Made by a program: the position numbers and the translations under genes | Shown here: in pieces, positions 1-7,076 of the stretch | How positions within the stretch are numbered: position 1 is the stretch's first letter | Layout of the letters: each line of letters opens with the position of its first letter | Assembly (NCBI GenBank): GCA_964497855.1 | Contig: CAZCFM010000140.1 | Location: 1 to 8,678 of the forward strand | DNA: 8,678 bases | Direction: 5' to 3' | DNA from: CAYLNG01 sp964497855 | GTDB taxonomy: Bacteria; Verrucomicrobiota; Kiritimatiellia; SS1-B-03-39; UBA6053 | Notes under the pieces: model-generated | What the model saw: only the letters and a program-made list of their open reading frames with translations | Told to the model about the DNA's origin: nothing | Databases searched by the model: none

Positions 1-377
1 CCGCTGAGGGTGGCGGTGGTTCCGCTGACGCTGATGGATCCGGTGATGACCACTTCAATTCCGGTGGTGGTCATGCCTCGGAGGGTGATGGCGGCATTGT
101 TGTCGCCGGCATTGTTGATGCGTCCAGTCCAGCGCGTGCCTTCGTTGTCAACAATGTTGAGTTCGTCGCCGGTCTGGAGAATGCTGAGCCGGGTGATTTT
201 GGCGCCGCTTTGGCGCTCGGGGATGCCCCCATCGTTGACGTAGGTGCCGTTGACGTTGATCGAGACATTGCGGATCACGTCGCTGCCGTTGCTGATGTCA
301 CAGCCTCCCTGCAGAAGGGCGAGGGCGGCGATGACGGAGACGGAAAGCGAAAAAATGCAGGCGGAGAATAGTTTCAT
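1..377 (-). CDS. Probable lipoprotein of unknown function (3' end outside window)
   Basis: Reading the minus strand from an ATG at 377 gives 125 open codons up to the left edge, with no stop, so the C-terminus is missing. The N-terminus is a clear export signal: Lys2, then a hydrophobic run of about residues 3-23, ending LLQGGC with Cys26. Gly-Gly-Cys fits a lipidation site, but Gln at -3 is not classical, so lipoprotein status is probable rather than certain. The mature part is rich in Asn, Gly, Thr, Ser and Ile/Val in alternating patterns (around residues 33-48 and 97-125), suggesting a beta-strand fold. I do not recognise a named domain. The gene follows the GT8-like gene on the same strand after a 50-bp gap and may be the tail of the exopolysaccharide operon or a separate unit. 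No Shine-Dalgarno sequence is evident before the ATG. The start is chosen because the signal peptide begins directly at it. Confidence 0.75.
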   Translation of the reverse strand, partial: MKLFSACIFSLSVSVIAALALLQGGCDISNGSDVIRNVSINVNGTYVNDGGIPERQSGAKITRLSILQTGDELNIVDNEGTRWTGRINNAGDNNAAITLRGMTTTGIEVVITGSISVSGTTATLS

Positions 378-427
378 GGTGGGCTCAGGCTAACGGGATG
401 AGAAGGGGATGCAAGTCGAATATGGAC
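378..427. other. 50-bp intergenic gap between the GT8-like gene and the lipoprotein gene
   Basis: This is the only gap longer than zero downstream of the first operon gene. I see no hairpin followed by a T-run on the minus strand, so no intrinsic terminator separates the GT8-like gene from the lipoprotein gene. No convincing -35/-10 pair is visible either. Read-through from the operon is therefore possible but not shown. Confidence 0.4.
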
Positions 428-1036
428 TCAGCGGAAAGTGAGGGCCAGCCAGCGGTGGATGAAGGGGAGTTTGGTTTTTCCGTGGCAGGCGTGGTAGAAC
501 CAGTGCCGACGGAACAGGGAGCCGGGAAAGGAGATGCACTTGAAATAAAACTGGCGGTTCCAGCGTCGGTCGATGGGATCATCCATGTTGCGGTGGAGCA
601 TGACGCGGGTGAGGGCTTTCTGATCCCAGAAGGGGTCGGTGTCGGTGAGGGCTTCGGCAAAACAGGAGGCGATGCTGTCGTCGGGATGGTAGATGAGCAC
701 GCCACTGTTCATTTGGTAGGGGAGTTTGTCGGGCACGCCGCCGATTTTTCCGGGCGGAATCACGGGCAGGGGCGGGGCGTCTTTGGCGACGAGGATGTCG
801 GAGTCGAGAAAACAAACCTGGTCGTAGTCGCGCCACCAGGAGAGTTCGGGGAGCAGGAGTTTTTGCCAGGTGAATTTTTTGCCGGGCAGGTCGCGGATGG
901 GCTGGTCGATGACCTTGAGGTCGTAGCCGTGTCGACGGCAGTAGGCTTCGAGCCGGGCGCGGCTGTAGTGATCGAAGTCTCGCTGGTATTTTTCGCCGAC
1001 GACGATGGTGGCGATGCAGGTGCGGGGAGGGTTCAT
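428..1036 (-). CDS. GT8-like glycosyltransferase
   Basis: A 202-residue protein with the plan of a small GT-A fold glycosyltransferase of the GT8/glycogenin type, which moves a sugar from a nucleotide-sugar donor with a bound metal ion. The N-terminus (CIATIVVGEKY, residues 7-17) resembles a first beta strand with a nucleotide-binding loop. FLDSDILV (77-84) carries the DxD metal motif at Asp78/Asp80. MNSGVLIY (109-116) matches the conserved NSGV/F segment. WDQKAL (137-142) sits where GT8 enzymes have DQD. HACHGKTK (182-189) resembles the C-terminal HxGxxK motif. There is no signal peptide or membrane helix, so it probably works at the cytoplasmic face. It is the last gene of the overlapping series: its ATG shares ATGA with the wzz-like stop. 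It is shorter than many GT8 proteins, with little after the His motif. Family placement is by motif only; the sugar substrate cannot be predicted. Confidence 0.8.
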   Translation of the reverse strand: MNPPRTCIATIVVGEKYQRDFDHYSRARLEAYCRRHGYDLKVIDQPIRDLPGKKFTWQKLLLPELSWWRDYDQVCFLDSDILVAKDAPPLPVIPPGKIGGVPDKLPYQMNSGVLIYHPDDSIASCFAEALTDTDPFWDQKALTRVMLHRNMDDPIDRRWNRQFYFKCISFPGSLFRRHWFYHACHGKTKLPFIHRWLALTFR

Positions 1037-3231
1037 ACGCGTTTCCGGTGAAGAAGTCGGGCGGCGGTGGTGGAGATGGTGGCGACGGTGTGGCGCAGGG
1101 CGTTCTGGAAGGGAGAGGCGCTGCGACGGCGGGAGAAAGTGAGCACGGCGGTGAGGGCGGGCACTTCGGCCTGGATGAGCAAATCAATGGCGCGGCGGAG
1201 GTCGCTGAAGAGGCTTTGTTTGTGGCGTGCGACCAGCACCACGCCGTCGGCCGCACGGGTGGCGAGACAGGCAATGTCCTCGGGCAGAGCGCCGGCATCG
1301 ATCAGTATGACTTCGTAATCGCCGCGCAGGCGGGCGAGGATTTCGTGCAGGCGTTCGAAACTGGCCGGGCGACCGCTGTCTTCGGCGCAAATGACATCAA
1401 TACGGCGTTCGGGGTCGCGGCGGATGATGTCTTCGATGGATTTTTCGCCGCGCAGGAAGGATTCCATGCCGGAGCAGGTTCCAAGATCCAGCGCCTGGCG
1501 CAGACCGGGGCGGACAAAGGACAACTCCATGAGCAGGACGGGACCGCCGAGGCTGCGCAGGGCCTGGGCGAGGTTGACGGCGAGGGAGGTGACCCCGGCG
1601 CGGGGCTGGAGTCCGGCCAGGCTGTAGAGTTTGCCGCCGTGGCGCTGGTGATCGTGGAGCACGCGGACGGCGAGGTCGCGAATCGCGGCGCTGGCGGGGT
1701 GGTCGGGCGTGTCGAGCAGGGCGCGGATGAAGGCGGGGTGCTCGCCGACATCGGAGACGAAGGCGGTAATGGGGTCGGGGCCGGGACCGCCGAGTGCGAG
1801 TTCGATTTCGCGGGAGGCGCGCAGGCGGTCGTCGAGAAGTTCGTAGAGCAGGAGGGCGGCCCCGACGATGCCTAAACCGGCGACGAGTCCGAGCAGCATG
1901 AGGGTGTTGGTGCTGCTGCTGGCGGGGCGGTCAGGGGGCATGGCGAGTTTGTCGATCTGGACGGGCAGGGGGGCCTTGGCCTCCATTTCGGCGTCGTCGA
2001 TGCGGGTATTGAGGGCCTGAAGGCGGTCGCGGAGCTGGGTGCGCAGGAAGGAGGGGCCGGAGGCGCTGAAGATTGCCAGCGAGGTGGCGGCGGCTTCGAG
2101 GCGTGCGGCTTCGAGACGGGACTGGAGATGCGCGGCGGTTTCGCGGGCGGCCTTGGCGGCGTTTTCGGCGAAGAGCACGAGTTCGTCCTGCTGGAAACGG
2201 CGTTTTTCGCCGAGGTTGAGAATGGTTTCGTCGTTGACCCGTCCCTTGTAGGCCGTGAGGTATTGGTTCATGGAGTCCATGCGGGACTCGACGTACTTGC
2301 GGTCCTGGTTGTCGGGGGTGAGCCCGTCGATGGAGGCGCGCATCTGCTGGAGTTGTTCGTAGGTCCACTGCTCGATGCGGTTGATGCCGAAGTTGTCGGC
2401 CACGCGTTCGTCGGCGAAAGGTTTGAGGTCCATGGCGAGGACGGCCTCGCGGTCGCGCTGGGTGCGGGCGAGGTTGGCGTCGGCCTCGGTGGCGCGGGCA
2501 TAGGCCTCCCAGTAGAGGCGCTGGATTTGATCGACCTTGGTGAGATGGACGTTGTAGCCCTCATGGAGAAAGGCTTTGCTTTCGACGCTGTTGGCGAGTT
2601 CCATGAGGCGGGCCTCCTCCTGTTCGAGGCGGGCGCTGATCTTGGTGCGTTCGGCGTGGAGGTATTCCATGCGGGCGGAGTAGGCGGCCTTGCGCTCATC
2701 CTCGAGCTTCTGCACAAAAGCCTCCAGCACGGCATTGAGGGCCTCGGCGATGCCGTGGGGCGCTTCGTCGCGGATGGACAAGGTGACCAGATAGGTGCGG
2801 GGCACCTCCTTCACGCGGACGCGTTTCATCAGCCGGAAGACGTTGACGGGGTCGGCGGGGTCAGGACTTAAAAATTCGGGGCGCTGGGCGGGATCGATGC
2901 GGGCGATGGCGTCGGCGAGAACATCGGGTCCGGTGATGCGGCTGATTTGCGTGCGGGTCCAGTCGCCGAGGTTGCCGGGGATGGTGTCGCGTTCGCGGCC
3001 GCTGAGGGTGGGTTGTTTGGAGGGGTCCACGAGCAGGACGGCATCGGCCTGGTATTCGGGTTTGCCCATGGGACGCAGCAGGAGGGCGAGGAGGATGCCG
3101 AGGGCGGCGCCGGCGATGGCGGCGACGGGTCCGCGCCGGATGACAAAGGCGATGATGTTGAAAGGTTTTCGTTTTTTGCCGGCGGCGAGGTGGCGGAGCC
3201 GGCGGTCCTGAAGGGCGTCGGGCGTGCTCAT
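1033..3231 (-). CDS. Wzz-type polysaccharide co-polymerase fused to a degenerate BY-kinase domain
   Basis: A 732-residue inner-membrane protein of the Wzc/GumC-like polysaccharide co-polymerase class, which governs chain length and export of exopolysaccharide. The first membrane helix is about residues 33-53, followed by the periplasmic Wzz domain with long charged helices likely to form coiled coils (about 165-215 and 340-420). A Pro-rich stretch (421-437) leads into the second helix (443-463), as is typical. The cytoplasmic part (about 485-732) has the outline of a bacterial tyrosine kinase, but its motifs are damaged. The Walker A region GLQPRAGVTS (540-549) has Val547 where Lys belongs. 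Walker A' reads VLLMELS (565-571), without the DxD aspartates. Only Walker B (VILIDAG, Asp645) is well kept. The C-terminus is basic and lacks the Tyr cluster. It probably does not phosphorylate itself and may act structurally. Both ends overlap neighbours by 4 bp. Confidence 0.9.
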   Translation of the reverse strand: MSTPDALQDRRLRHLAAGKKRKPFNIIAFVIRRGPVAAIAGAALGILLALLLRPMGKPEYQADAVLLVDPSKQPTLSGRERDTIPGNLGDWTRTQISRITGPDVLADAIARIDPAQRPEFLSPDPADPVNVFRLMKRVRVKEVPRTYLVTLSIRDEAPHGIAEALNAVLEAFVQKLEDERKAAYSARMEYLHAERTKISARLEQEEARLMELANSVESKAFLHEGYNVHLTKVDQIQRLYWEAYARATEADANLARTQRDREAVLAMDLKPFADERVADNFGINRIEQWTYEQLQQMRASIDGLTPDNQDRKYVESRMDSMNQYLTAYKGRVNDETILNLGEKRRFQQDELVLFAENAAKAARETAAHLQSRLEAARLEAAATSLAIFSASGPSFLRTQLRDRLQALNTRIDDAEMEAKAPLPVQIDKLAMPPDRPASSSTNTLMLLGLVAGLGIVGAALLLYELLDDRLRASREIELALGGPGPDPITAFVSDVGEHPAFIRALLDTPDHPASAAIRDLAVRVLHDHQRHGGKLYSLAGLQPRAGVTSLAVNLAQALRSLGGPVLLMELSFVRPGLRQALDLGTCSGMESFLRGEKSIEDIIRRDPERRIDVICAEDSGRPASFERLHEILARLRGDYEVILIDAGALPEDIACLATRAADGVVLVARHKQSLFSDLRRAIDLLIQAEVPALTAVLTFSRRRSASPFQNALRHTVATISTTAARLLHRKRV

Positions 3232-4421
3232 TCGCTGGTCCGGTTGATGAAGCCTTCCTGGCCCCAGATGCGGTTGCGGAGTTCGGCCATGGCTCCGAGG
3301 GCCTCGGCGGTGTTGATGCTGAAATCGACGGCCCTCATGCCGGGCAGGAGCTGGGTGATAAAGGCGTTGAAGCCTCCCATTCCGCTGCGTCCGACGTAAA
3401 CAATGTCACCATCTTTGAGCACGTAATTTCGGCGAAGGTCGCCTTTGCCATACATCTCGCCGAGTTTGATTTGTTCGACCACGCCTTTGCCATTGACAGT
3501 GCGCACGAGGTAGATTTTCTCGCTGTCGGCGTTGAGCGTGGGGCCGCCAGCCTGCATGACGGCGTCGAGCAGGGTCATTTGCGAGCGGAGGACCATGACG
3601 CCGGGGCGGGGGACTTCACCCATGATGTAGGCGAGCTGATCTTCGCTCTGCGGAATAAAAATGAAGTCGCCGTTCTGGAGGCGGGTGTTGAGGGCGAGGT
3701 TGCCTTTTTCGAGCAGGTCGCGGAGGTCGACCCAGATGAGCATTTCGTTGCCGCGGACGATCATGCAGCGGCTGAGGAAGGAGAGGCGGGTGTCGGCGGG
3801 AAGTCCTCCGGCGAGGGAGAGGGCCTCGAGCAGGGTGCCGCGTCCGCTGAAATGAACGGCGCCGGGATTGGCGACGCGTCCGAGCACAAAAACCTTGTTG
3901 TTGTTGATGAGGCTGAGCTGGAGGCTGACTTCGGGCTTGTCGTAAAACTGGCTGAGCTTGTCGGTGGCGAAGGTGGTGGCGTCGGGGATGGTCATGCCCT
4001 GGATTTTGAAGACGCCGACGCGGGGGAGGGAGACGAGGCCATCGGGGGCGACGACGATGTCCTCGCGGGAGATGTCGGGGCGTCCGCGGACGAGGAAGGA
4101 GAAGCGGTCGCCGGGGCCGATGCGGTAGTCGGTGGCGGCGGCGTCGGAAAAGCTGCGGATTTGGGCGGGATCGGCGAAGGCCTGGGCGGTGGATTCCATT
4201 TCGGGGAGGAAACTGCCGTCGGGCGGGAGTTCTTTTTGCTCCTGAAAGCGGGTGGGGTCTTTTTCCGAAGGTCGGAAGGCGGGGAGGTTGCGGGTTCCGA
4301 CTCTCGGAACGCGGGCAGGTTTCGCGTCGGCGGGAGCGCCGGGGCCGAACGTGCCGGGCGTGGGGTTGTCGCGAATGCACCCGGCGAGGAGGAGCAGGGA
4401 AAGAAGGAACGGGGCTTTCAT
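3228..4421 (-). CDS. Wza-type (OPX) polysaccharide export lipoprotein with SLBB domains
   Basis: A 397-residue outer-membrane polysaccharide export protein. It has a lipoprotein signal peptide (KAPFLLSLLLLAGC) with a classical lipobox LAGC, giving lipidated Cys15. A Pro/Ala-rich, apparently disordered stretch of about 80 residues follows. The Poly_export domain begins at DYRIGPGDRFSF (98-109) and runs to about 172. Two SLBB-like units follow: VFVLGRVANPGAVHF (177-191) opens the first and AYIMGEVPRPGVMVL (264-278) the second. Both keep the G-x-V-x-x-P-G signature. The last 45 residues could form the amphipathic helix that crosses the outer membrane in Wza, which is inference. With the adjoining Wzz protein it would form the trans-envelope export channel. 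The ATG at 4421 lies in an ATGA overlap with the GT2 gene and starts exactly at the signal peptide. The frame stays open upstream to about 4901, but that stretch lies inside the GT2 gene and is not protein-like. Confidence 0.93.
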   Translation of the reverse strand: MKAPFLLSLLLLAGCIRDNPTPGTFGPGAPADAKPARVPRVGTRNLPAFRPSEKDPTRFQEQKELPPDGSFLPEMESTAQAFADPAQIRSFSDAAATDYRIGPGDRFSFLVRGRPDISREDIVVAPDGLVSLPRVGVFKIQGMTIPDATTFATDKLSQFYDKPEVSLQLSLINNNKVFVLGRVANPGAVHFSGRGTLLEALSLAGGLPADTRLSFLSRCMIVRGNEMLIWVDLRDLLEKGNLALNTRLQNGDFIFIPQSEDQLAYIMGEVPRPGVMVLRSQMTLLDAVMQAGGPTLNADSEKIYLVRTVNGKGVVEQIKLGEMYGKGDLRRNYVLKDGDIVYVGRSGMGGFNAFITQLLPGMRAVDFSINTAEALGAMAELRNRIWGQEGFINRTSE

Positions 4422-5341
4422 GCGTGGGTTCGGGCGCGGTCGTGGAGGGCGGCGGTGGCGCGGGTTTTGCCCTGGAAGAGGCAGGCCCACTGGTAGGCGC
4501 GGAGGAAGCGGCGGAATTCGAGGTCGTTGTAGCGGGGTTTGCGTTGGAGCATGGCGCGGACAAAGCCCCAGAGCATGGCGAGGCCGCCGAGGATAATGGG
4601 CGGGCGGGTCATGCGGTAGAGGGCGCTGACGGTCATGTAGGGGAGGCTGGTGCCCATGAAATATTGTCCGAAGCCGTGGCGCATGCGGCCGGTCCAGATG
4701 CTTTTCTGGCTGGAGCCCATGAGGCGGAGGTGGAGGAAGCGGATGTCGGGGTCGTCCCAGGAGCAGGCGATCCAACCGAGCATGCGACAGCGGTGGCAGT
4801 CGATGCCGTCCCACATGACTTCGCGGACGAAGCCGCCGATTTCCTGGAAGCAGGTGCTGCGGTAGAACTTGGTCATGCCGACGGACATTTCGTCGCCGCA
4901 TTTTTCGCTGATGAGTTTGCCGGTGACGGGGTCGGGATAGTAGGGTTTGCCGCTGCAGGTGCCGAGGCGGGGTTCGGCCTCCATGCGTTCGATGAGGATT
5001 TCGAAGTAGCGGGGAGGGATTTCGAGGTCGAGGTCGAACTTGCAGATGTAGGTGAAGTCGTCGATGCGGATGGTGTCGAGTCCGGCGTAGAGGGCGTCGA
5101 TGACGCCGGGGCCGACGGCGCGTTTGCCGCGGTCTTCGCGGCGGACGATGCGGATCCAGGAGTGCTGGGCGGCGGCGGCGGCGAGCAGGGCGGGGGTGTT
5201 GTCGGTGGAGCCGTCGTCGACGATGACCCAGAGGGTGGGGAGGACGGATTGGGCGAGCACGGAGTCGATGGTGCGCTGGCCGTAGTCGTCTTCGTCGCGG
5301 CAGGGGGTGATGAGGCAGTAGCTGCGGGGGGAAGGGCTCAT
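4418..5341 (-). CDS. GT2 family glycosyltransferase with C-terminal membrane segment
   Basis: A 307-residue GT-A fold, family 2 glycosyltransferase. The opening CLITPCRDED (9-18) and VDDGSTDNT (41-49) are the nucleotide-sugar binding motifs of GT2 enzymes. FDLDLEIPPRYF (102-113) supplies the DxD-like metal site at Asp103/Asp105. CSGKPYYPDP (129-138) and FVREVMWDGIDCH (171-183) lie in the acceptor-binding half, where Asp178 or Asp181 could be the catalytic base. GRMRHGFGQYFMGT (218-231) occupies the position of the QxxRW-type region. A hydrophobic segment at about 246-265 could anchor the protein at the inner membrane. The start at 5341 is set by an ATGA overlap with the GT4 gene and by the GT2 N-terminal strand appearing within ten residues. 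A weak GGTGA lies just upstream. The frame is open back to 6007 but there reads as Arg/Pro-rich antisense-like sequence within the GT4 gene. The sugar and linkage cannot be told. Confidence 0.9.
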   Translation of the reverse strand: MSPSPRSYCLITPCRDEDDYGQRTIDSVLAQSVLPTLWVIVDDGSTDNTPALLAAAAAQHSWIRIVRREDRGKRAVGPGVIDALYAGLDTIRIDDFTYICKFDLDLEIPPRYFEILIERMEAEPRLGTCSGKPYYPDPVTGKLISEKCGDEMSVGMTKFYRSTCFQEIGGFVREVMWDGIDCHRCRMLGWIACSWDDPDIRFLHLRLMGSSQKSIWTGRMRHGFGQYFMGTSLPYMTVSALYRMTRPPIILGGLAMLWGFVRAMLQRKPRYNDLEFRRFLRAYQWACLFQGKTRATAALHDRARTHA

Positions 5342-6573
5342 AGGGTCACCAGCTTTCGGGCGCGGAGGTTGTCGAGGATGCGGTGGAGATTGGTGGAGAG
5401 GCCGAATTCGCCGTCGGCCTGGGCGCGGGCGGCGTCGGCGAGGCGGAGGCGTTCGGCGGAGGAGGCGAGGAGGCGTTGCAGGGAGGCGGCGAGGGCGGGG
5501 ACGTCGCCGGGGGGGCAGAGGAGGCCGCAGCGGTCGTGGTGGACGAGTTCGCGGATGGAGGGGAGGTCGCCGCTGATGACGGCGGTGCCGGCGGCCATGG
5601 CTTCCATGAGGACGACGGGGATGCCGTCGCGGTCGCCGTCGGGATCGACGCGGCAGGGGAGGACGAAGAGGTCGGCGTTGCTCATTTCGCGACGGACGGC
5701 GGGATTGGGCAGGGGGCCGACGAAGGTGATGTCGGCGCGGCGCGGATGCTGGGCGGCGCGGGCGCGGAGGGCGGCGTCTTCGGGGCCGTCGCCCACGAGG
5801 CGGAGGGTCCAGGGCAGGACGGCGAGGGCGGGTTGGGCGAGGGCGTCGAGCAGGAGGTCGAAGCCTTTTTTCTGCACGAGGCGTCCGACGGCGAGGATGC
5901 GGGGCGGGCCGTCGTGGGCGGGACGCGCGGGGAATTCGGCGGGGTTGACGCCGCAGCGGACGAGGGGGTAGTCGCGTTCGGGGCGCGGGACGAGGGAGTT
6001 GTACCACTCGCGGTGCCAGAGGCTGATGCAGTGGACGAAGGCGGCGCGGCGGAGTTTGGGTAGGAGGAGGGCGCGGTCGCGGAAGAGGTCGGCGGCGTGT
6101 CCGGTGAAACTGAAGGGGATGCCGAGCTGGCGGGCGGTGGCCATGGCGATGGTGCTGGGCACGTGGGCCATGTGGGCGTGGAGGAGGTCGGGCTTCAGCG
6201 GGCGGAGACGGCGGGCGAGAGCGAGGGCGGCGAAGGCCTGGAAGACGGTTTTGAGGCGGGCGCGGAGGCCGTGGAGGTCGCGGGAGCTGAAGGCGTCGAG
6301 TTTGGCGCGGGCTAGGGTGCCGATGGCGCGGAGAGGGTGGCGGAAGAGTTCGAGCAGGGCGTCGCGGACGAGGGCGGCGGGCCCGCTGCCGTAAAGGGGG
6401 ATGGTTTCGCGGCGGAGGGCTTCGAGGGTTTCTTCGCCCAGGGCGTCGGTGGAGGGGCGGACGGAGACGACGGGGACATCGAGGCCGAGGGCGCGGAGGC
6501 CGAGGACTTCGCGGTGGACGAAGGTCTCCGAGAGCTTGGGGAAGAAGGCGGCGATGTAGACGACGCGGTTCAT
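5338..6573 (-). CDS. GT4 family glycosyltransferase, WcaL-like
   Basis: A 411-residue GT-B fold retaining glycosyltransferase of family 4, close in style to colanic-acid WcaL and related exopolysaccharide enzymes. The N-terminal domain opens with VVYIAAFFPKLSETFVHREV (4-23), and the SETFV phrase is characteristic of this group. HAHMAHVPS (132-140) and FSFTGHAADLF (154-164) are typical acceptor-domain motifs. The C-terminal donor domain begins near PPRILAVGRLVQKKGFDLL (223-241), with Arg231 and Lys235/Lys236 as likely phosphate contacts. LVGDGPED (259-266) and DGIPVVLMEAMAAGT (316-330) follow. In the latter the EX7E motif appears as Asp316/Glu324. There is no signal peptide or membrane helix. 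The ATG at 6573 overlaps the stop of the acetyltransferase gene (ATGA), with a short AAGG upstream. The longer open frame to 6795 is rejected because it has no protein-like content before this Met. Confidence 0.93.
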   Translation of the reverse strand: MNRVVYIAAFFPKLSETFVHREVLGLRALGLDVPVVSVRPSTDALGEETLEALRRETIPLYGSGPAALVRDALLELFRHPLRAIGTLARAKLDAFSSRDLHGLRARLKTVFQAFAALALARRLRPLKPDLLHAHMAHVPSTIAMATARQLGIPFSFTGHAADLFRDRALLLPKLRRAAFVHCISLWHREWYNSLVPRPERDYPLVRCGVNPAEFPARPAHDGPPRILAVGRLVQKKGFDLLLDALAQPALAVLPWTLRLVGDGPEDAALRARAAQHPRRADITFVGPLPNPAVRREMSNADLFVLPCRVDPDGDRDGIPVVLMEAMAAGTAVISGDLPSIRELVHHDRCGLLCPPGDVPALAASLQRLLASSAERLRLADAARAQADGEFGLSTNLHRILDNLRARKLVTL

Positions 6574-7076
6574 GACGCCTTGGGGGGGAGGATGCGGGCG
6601 GGAATGCCGACGGCGGTGTGGCCGGGAGGGACGTCCTTGAGGACCACGCTCATCGCGCCGATCACGGCCCCGTCGCCGATCGTGATGGGTCCGAGAATCT
6701 GCGCGTAGGCTCCGACCTCGACGTTGTCGCCCAAGACGGGCACGCCGCCGCCTTCGGTTTTGTTGCCGATGGTGACGCCCTGGCGCAGCGTGCAATTCGC
6801 GCCGATGCGGACGGAGGAGTGCAGGAAAATATTGCCGAAGTGGTGGATGCGCAGGCCGGGGCCGATCGTGCAGAGTTTGGTGAAGCTGACGCCGGTGAGG
6901 GTTTCGACGATGCGGAATGCGAACCAGTAGAAACGCCCGTGGAGCCAGCGCAGGGGTTTGGAGCGCAGGCGGTCGCCCCAGCGGCCGTAGCGGTAGATGG
7001 CGATGGCCCAGAGCGACTGCTCGCGCACGAAGGCGTGGTGGGGGTAGCGGGCTTTGTCGGCTTTCCAGTCGCTCAT
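6570..7076 (-). CDS. Serine-acetyltransferase-like O-acetyltransferase (left-handed beta helix)
   Basis: A 168-residue acyltransferase of the hexapeptide-repeat class, nearest in form to CysE and to polysaccharide O-acetyltransferases such as WcaB. An N-terminal helical part (1-65) includes an aromatic stretch (about 48-58). The beta helix runs from about 69 to 158, with repeats such as IGPGLRIHHFGNIFLHSSV (71-89), IGANCTLRQGVTIG (91-104), LGDNVEVGAYAQILG (115-129) and IGDGAVIGAMSVV (133-145). The His pair at 78-79 sits where CysE has its catalytic histidine. The tail reads PPGHTAVGIPARIL (150-163), the usual end of the family. It has no CysE N-terminal domain. Given its place between glycosyltransferase genes, acetylating the exopolysaccharide is far more likely than making cysteine; that is inference. 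The start is fixed by an ATGA overlap with the upstream GT2 gene. The frame is open up to 7793, but that stretch is a shadow of GT2. Confidence 0.9.
   Translation of the reverse strand: MSDWKADKARYPHHAFVREQSLWAIAIYRYGRWGDRLRSKPLRWLHGRFYWFAFRIVETLTGVSFTKLCTIGPGLRIHHFGNIFLHSSVRIGANCTLRQGVTIGNKTEGGGVPVLGDNVEVGAYAQILGPITIGDGAVIGAMSVVLKDVPPGHTAVGIPARILPPKAS

Noticed and set aside
1033..3231. Exosortase/PEP-CTERM system association
   Set aside because: OPX and Wzz genes often accompany exosortase loci, but no exosortase and no PEP-CTERM tail is seen in any protein of this window.
3893..3909. Short TTG/TTGTTG tandem run
   Set aside because: It encodes consecutive Asn codons in the OPX protein (residues 173-175) and does not extend as a true repeat.
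4422..4901. Upstream extension of the OPX frame to 557 residues
   Set aside because: It would bury a perfect lipoprotein signal peptide inside the protein and is a frame shadow of the GT2 gene.
4424..5971. Long + strand open frame of 515 codons antisense to the second GT2 and GT4 genes
   Set aside because: The product is Gly/Ala/Asp/Glu-rich low complexity, as expected opposite high-GC genes, while the minus strand carries clear GT2 and GT4 motifs. The same applies to the + strand frames at 398-1051, 1048-1875, 2128-2871, 3471-4496, 5383-6063 and 6917-8062.
5342..6007. Upstream extension of the second GT2 frame, making a 529-residue protein
   Set aside because: The added stretch is Arg/Pro-rich and lies within the GT4 gene in another frame. 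The GT2 fold begins at the Met encoded at 5341, which sits in an ATGA overlap.
6574..6795. Upstream extension of the GT4 frame to 485 residues
   Set aside because: It lies within the acetyltransferase gene and reads as Arg/His/Pro-rich shadow sequence. MNRVVYIAAFFPKLSETF at 6573 is the usual start of the family.
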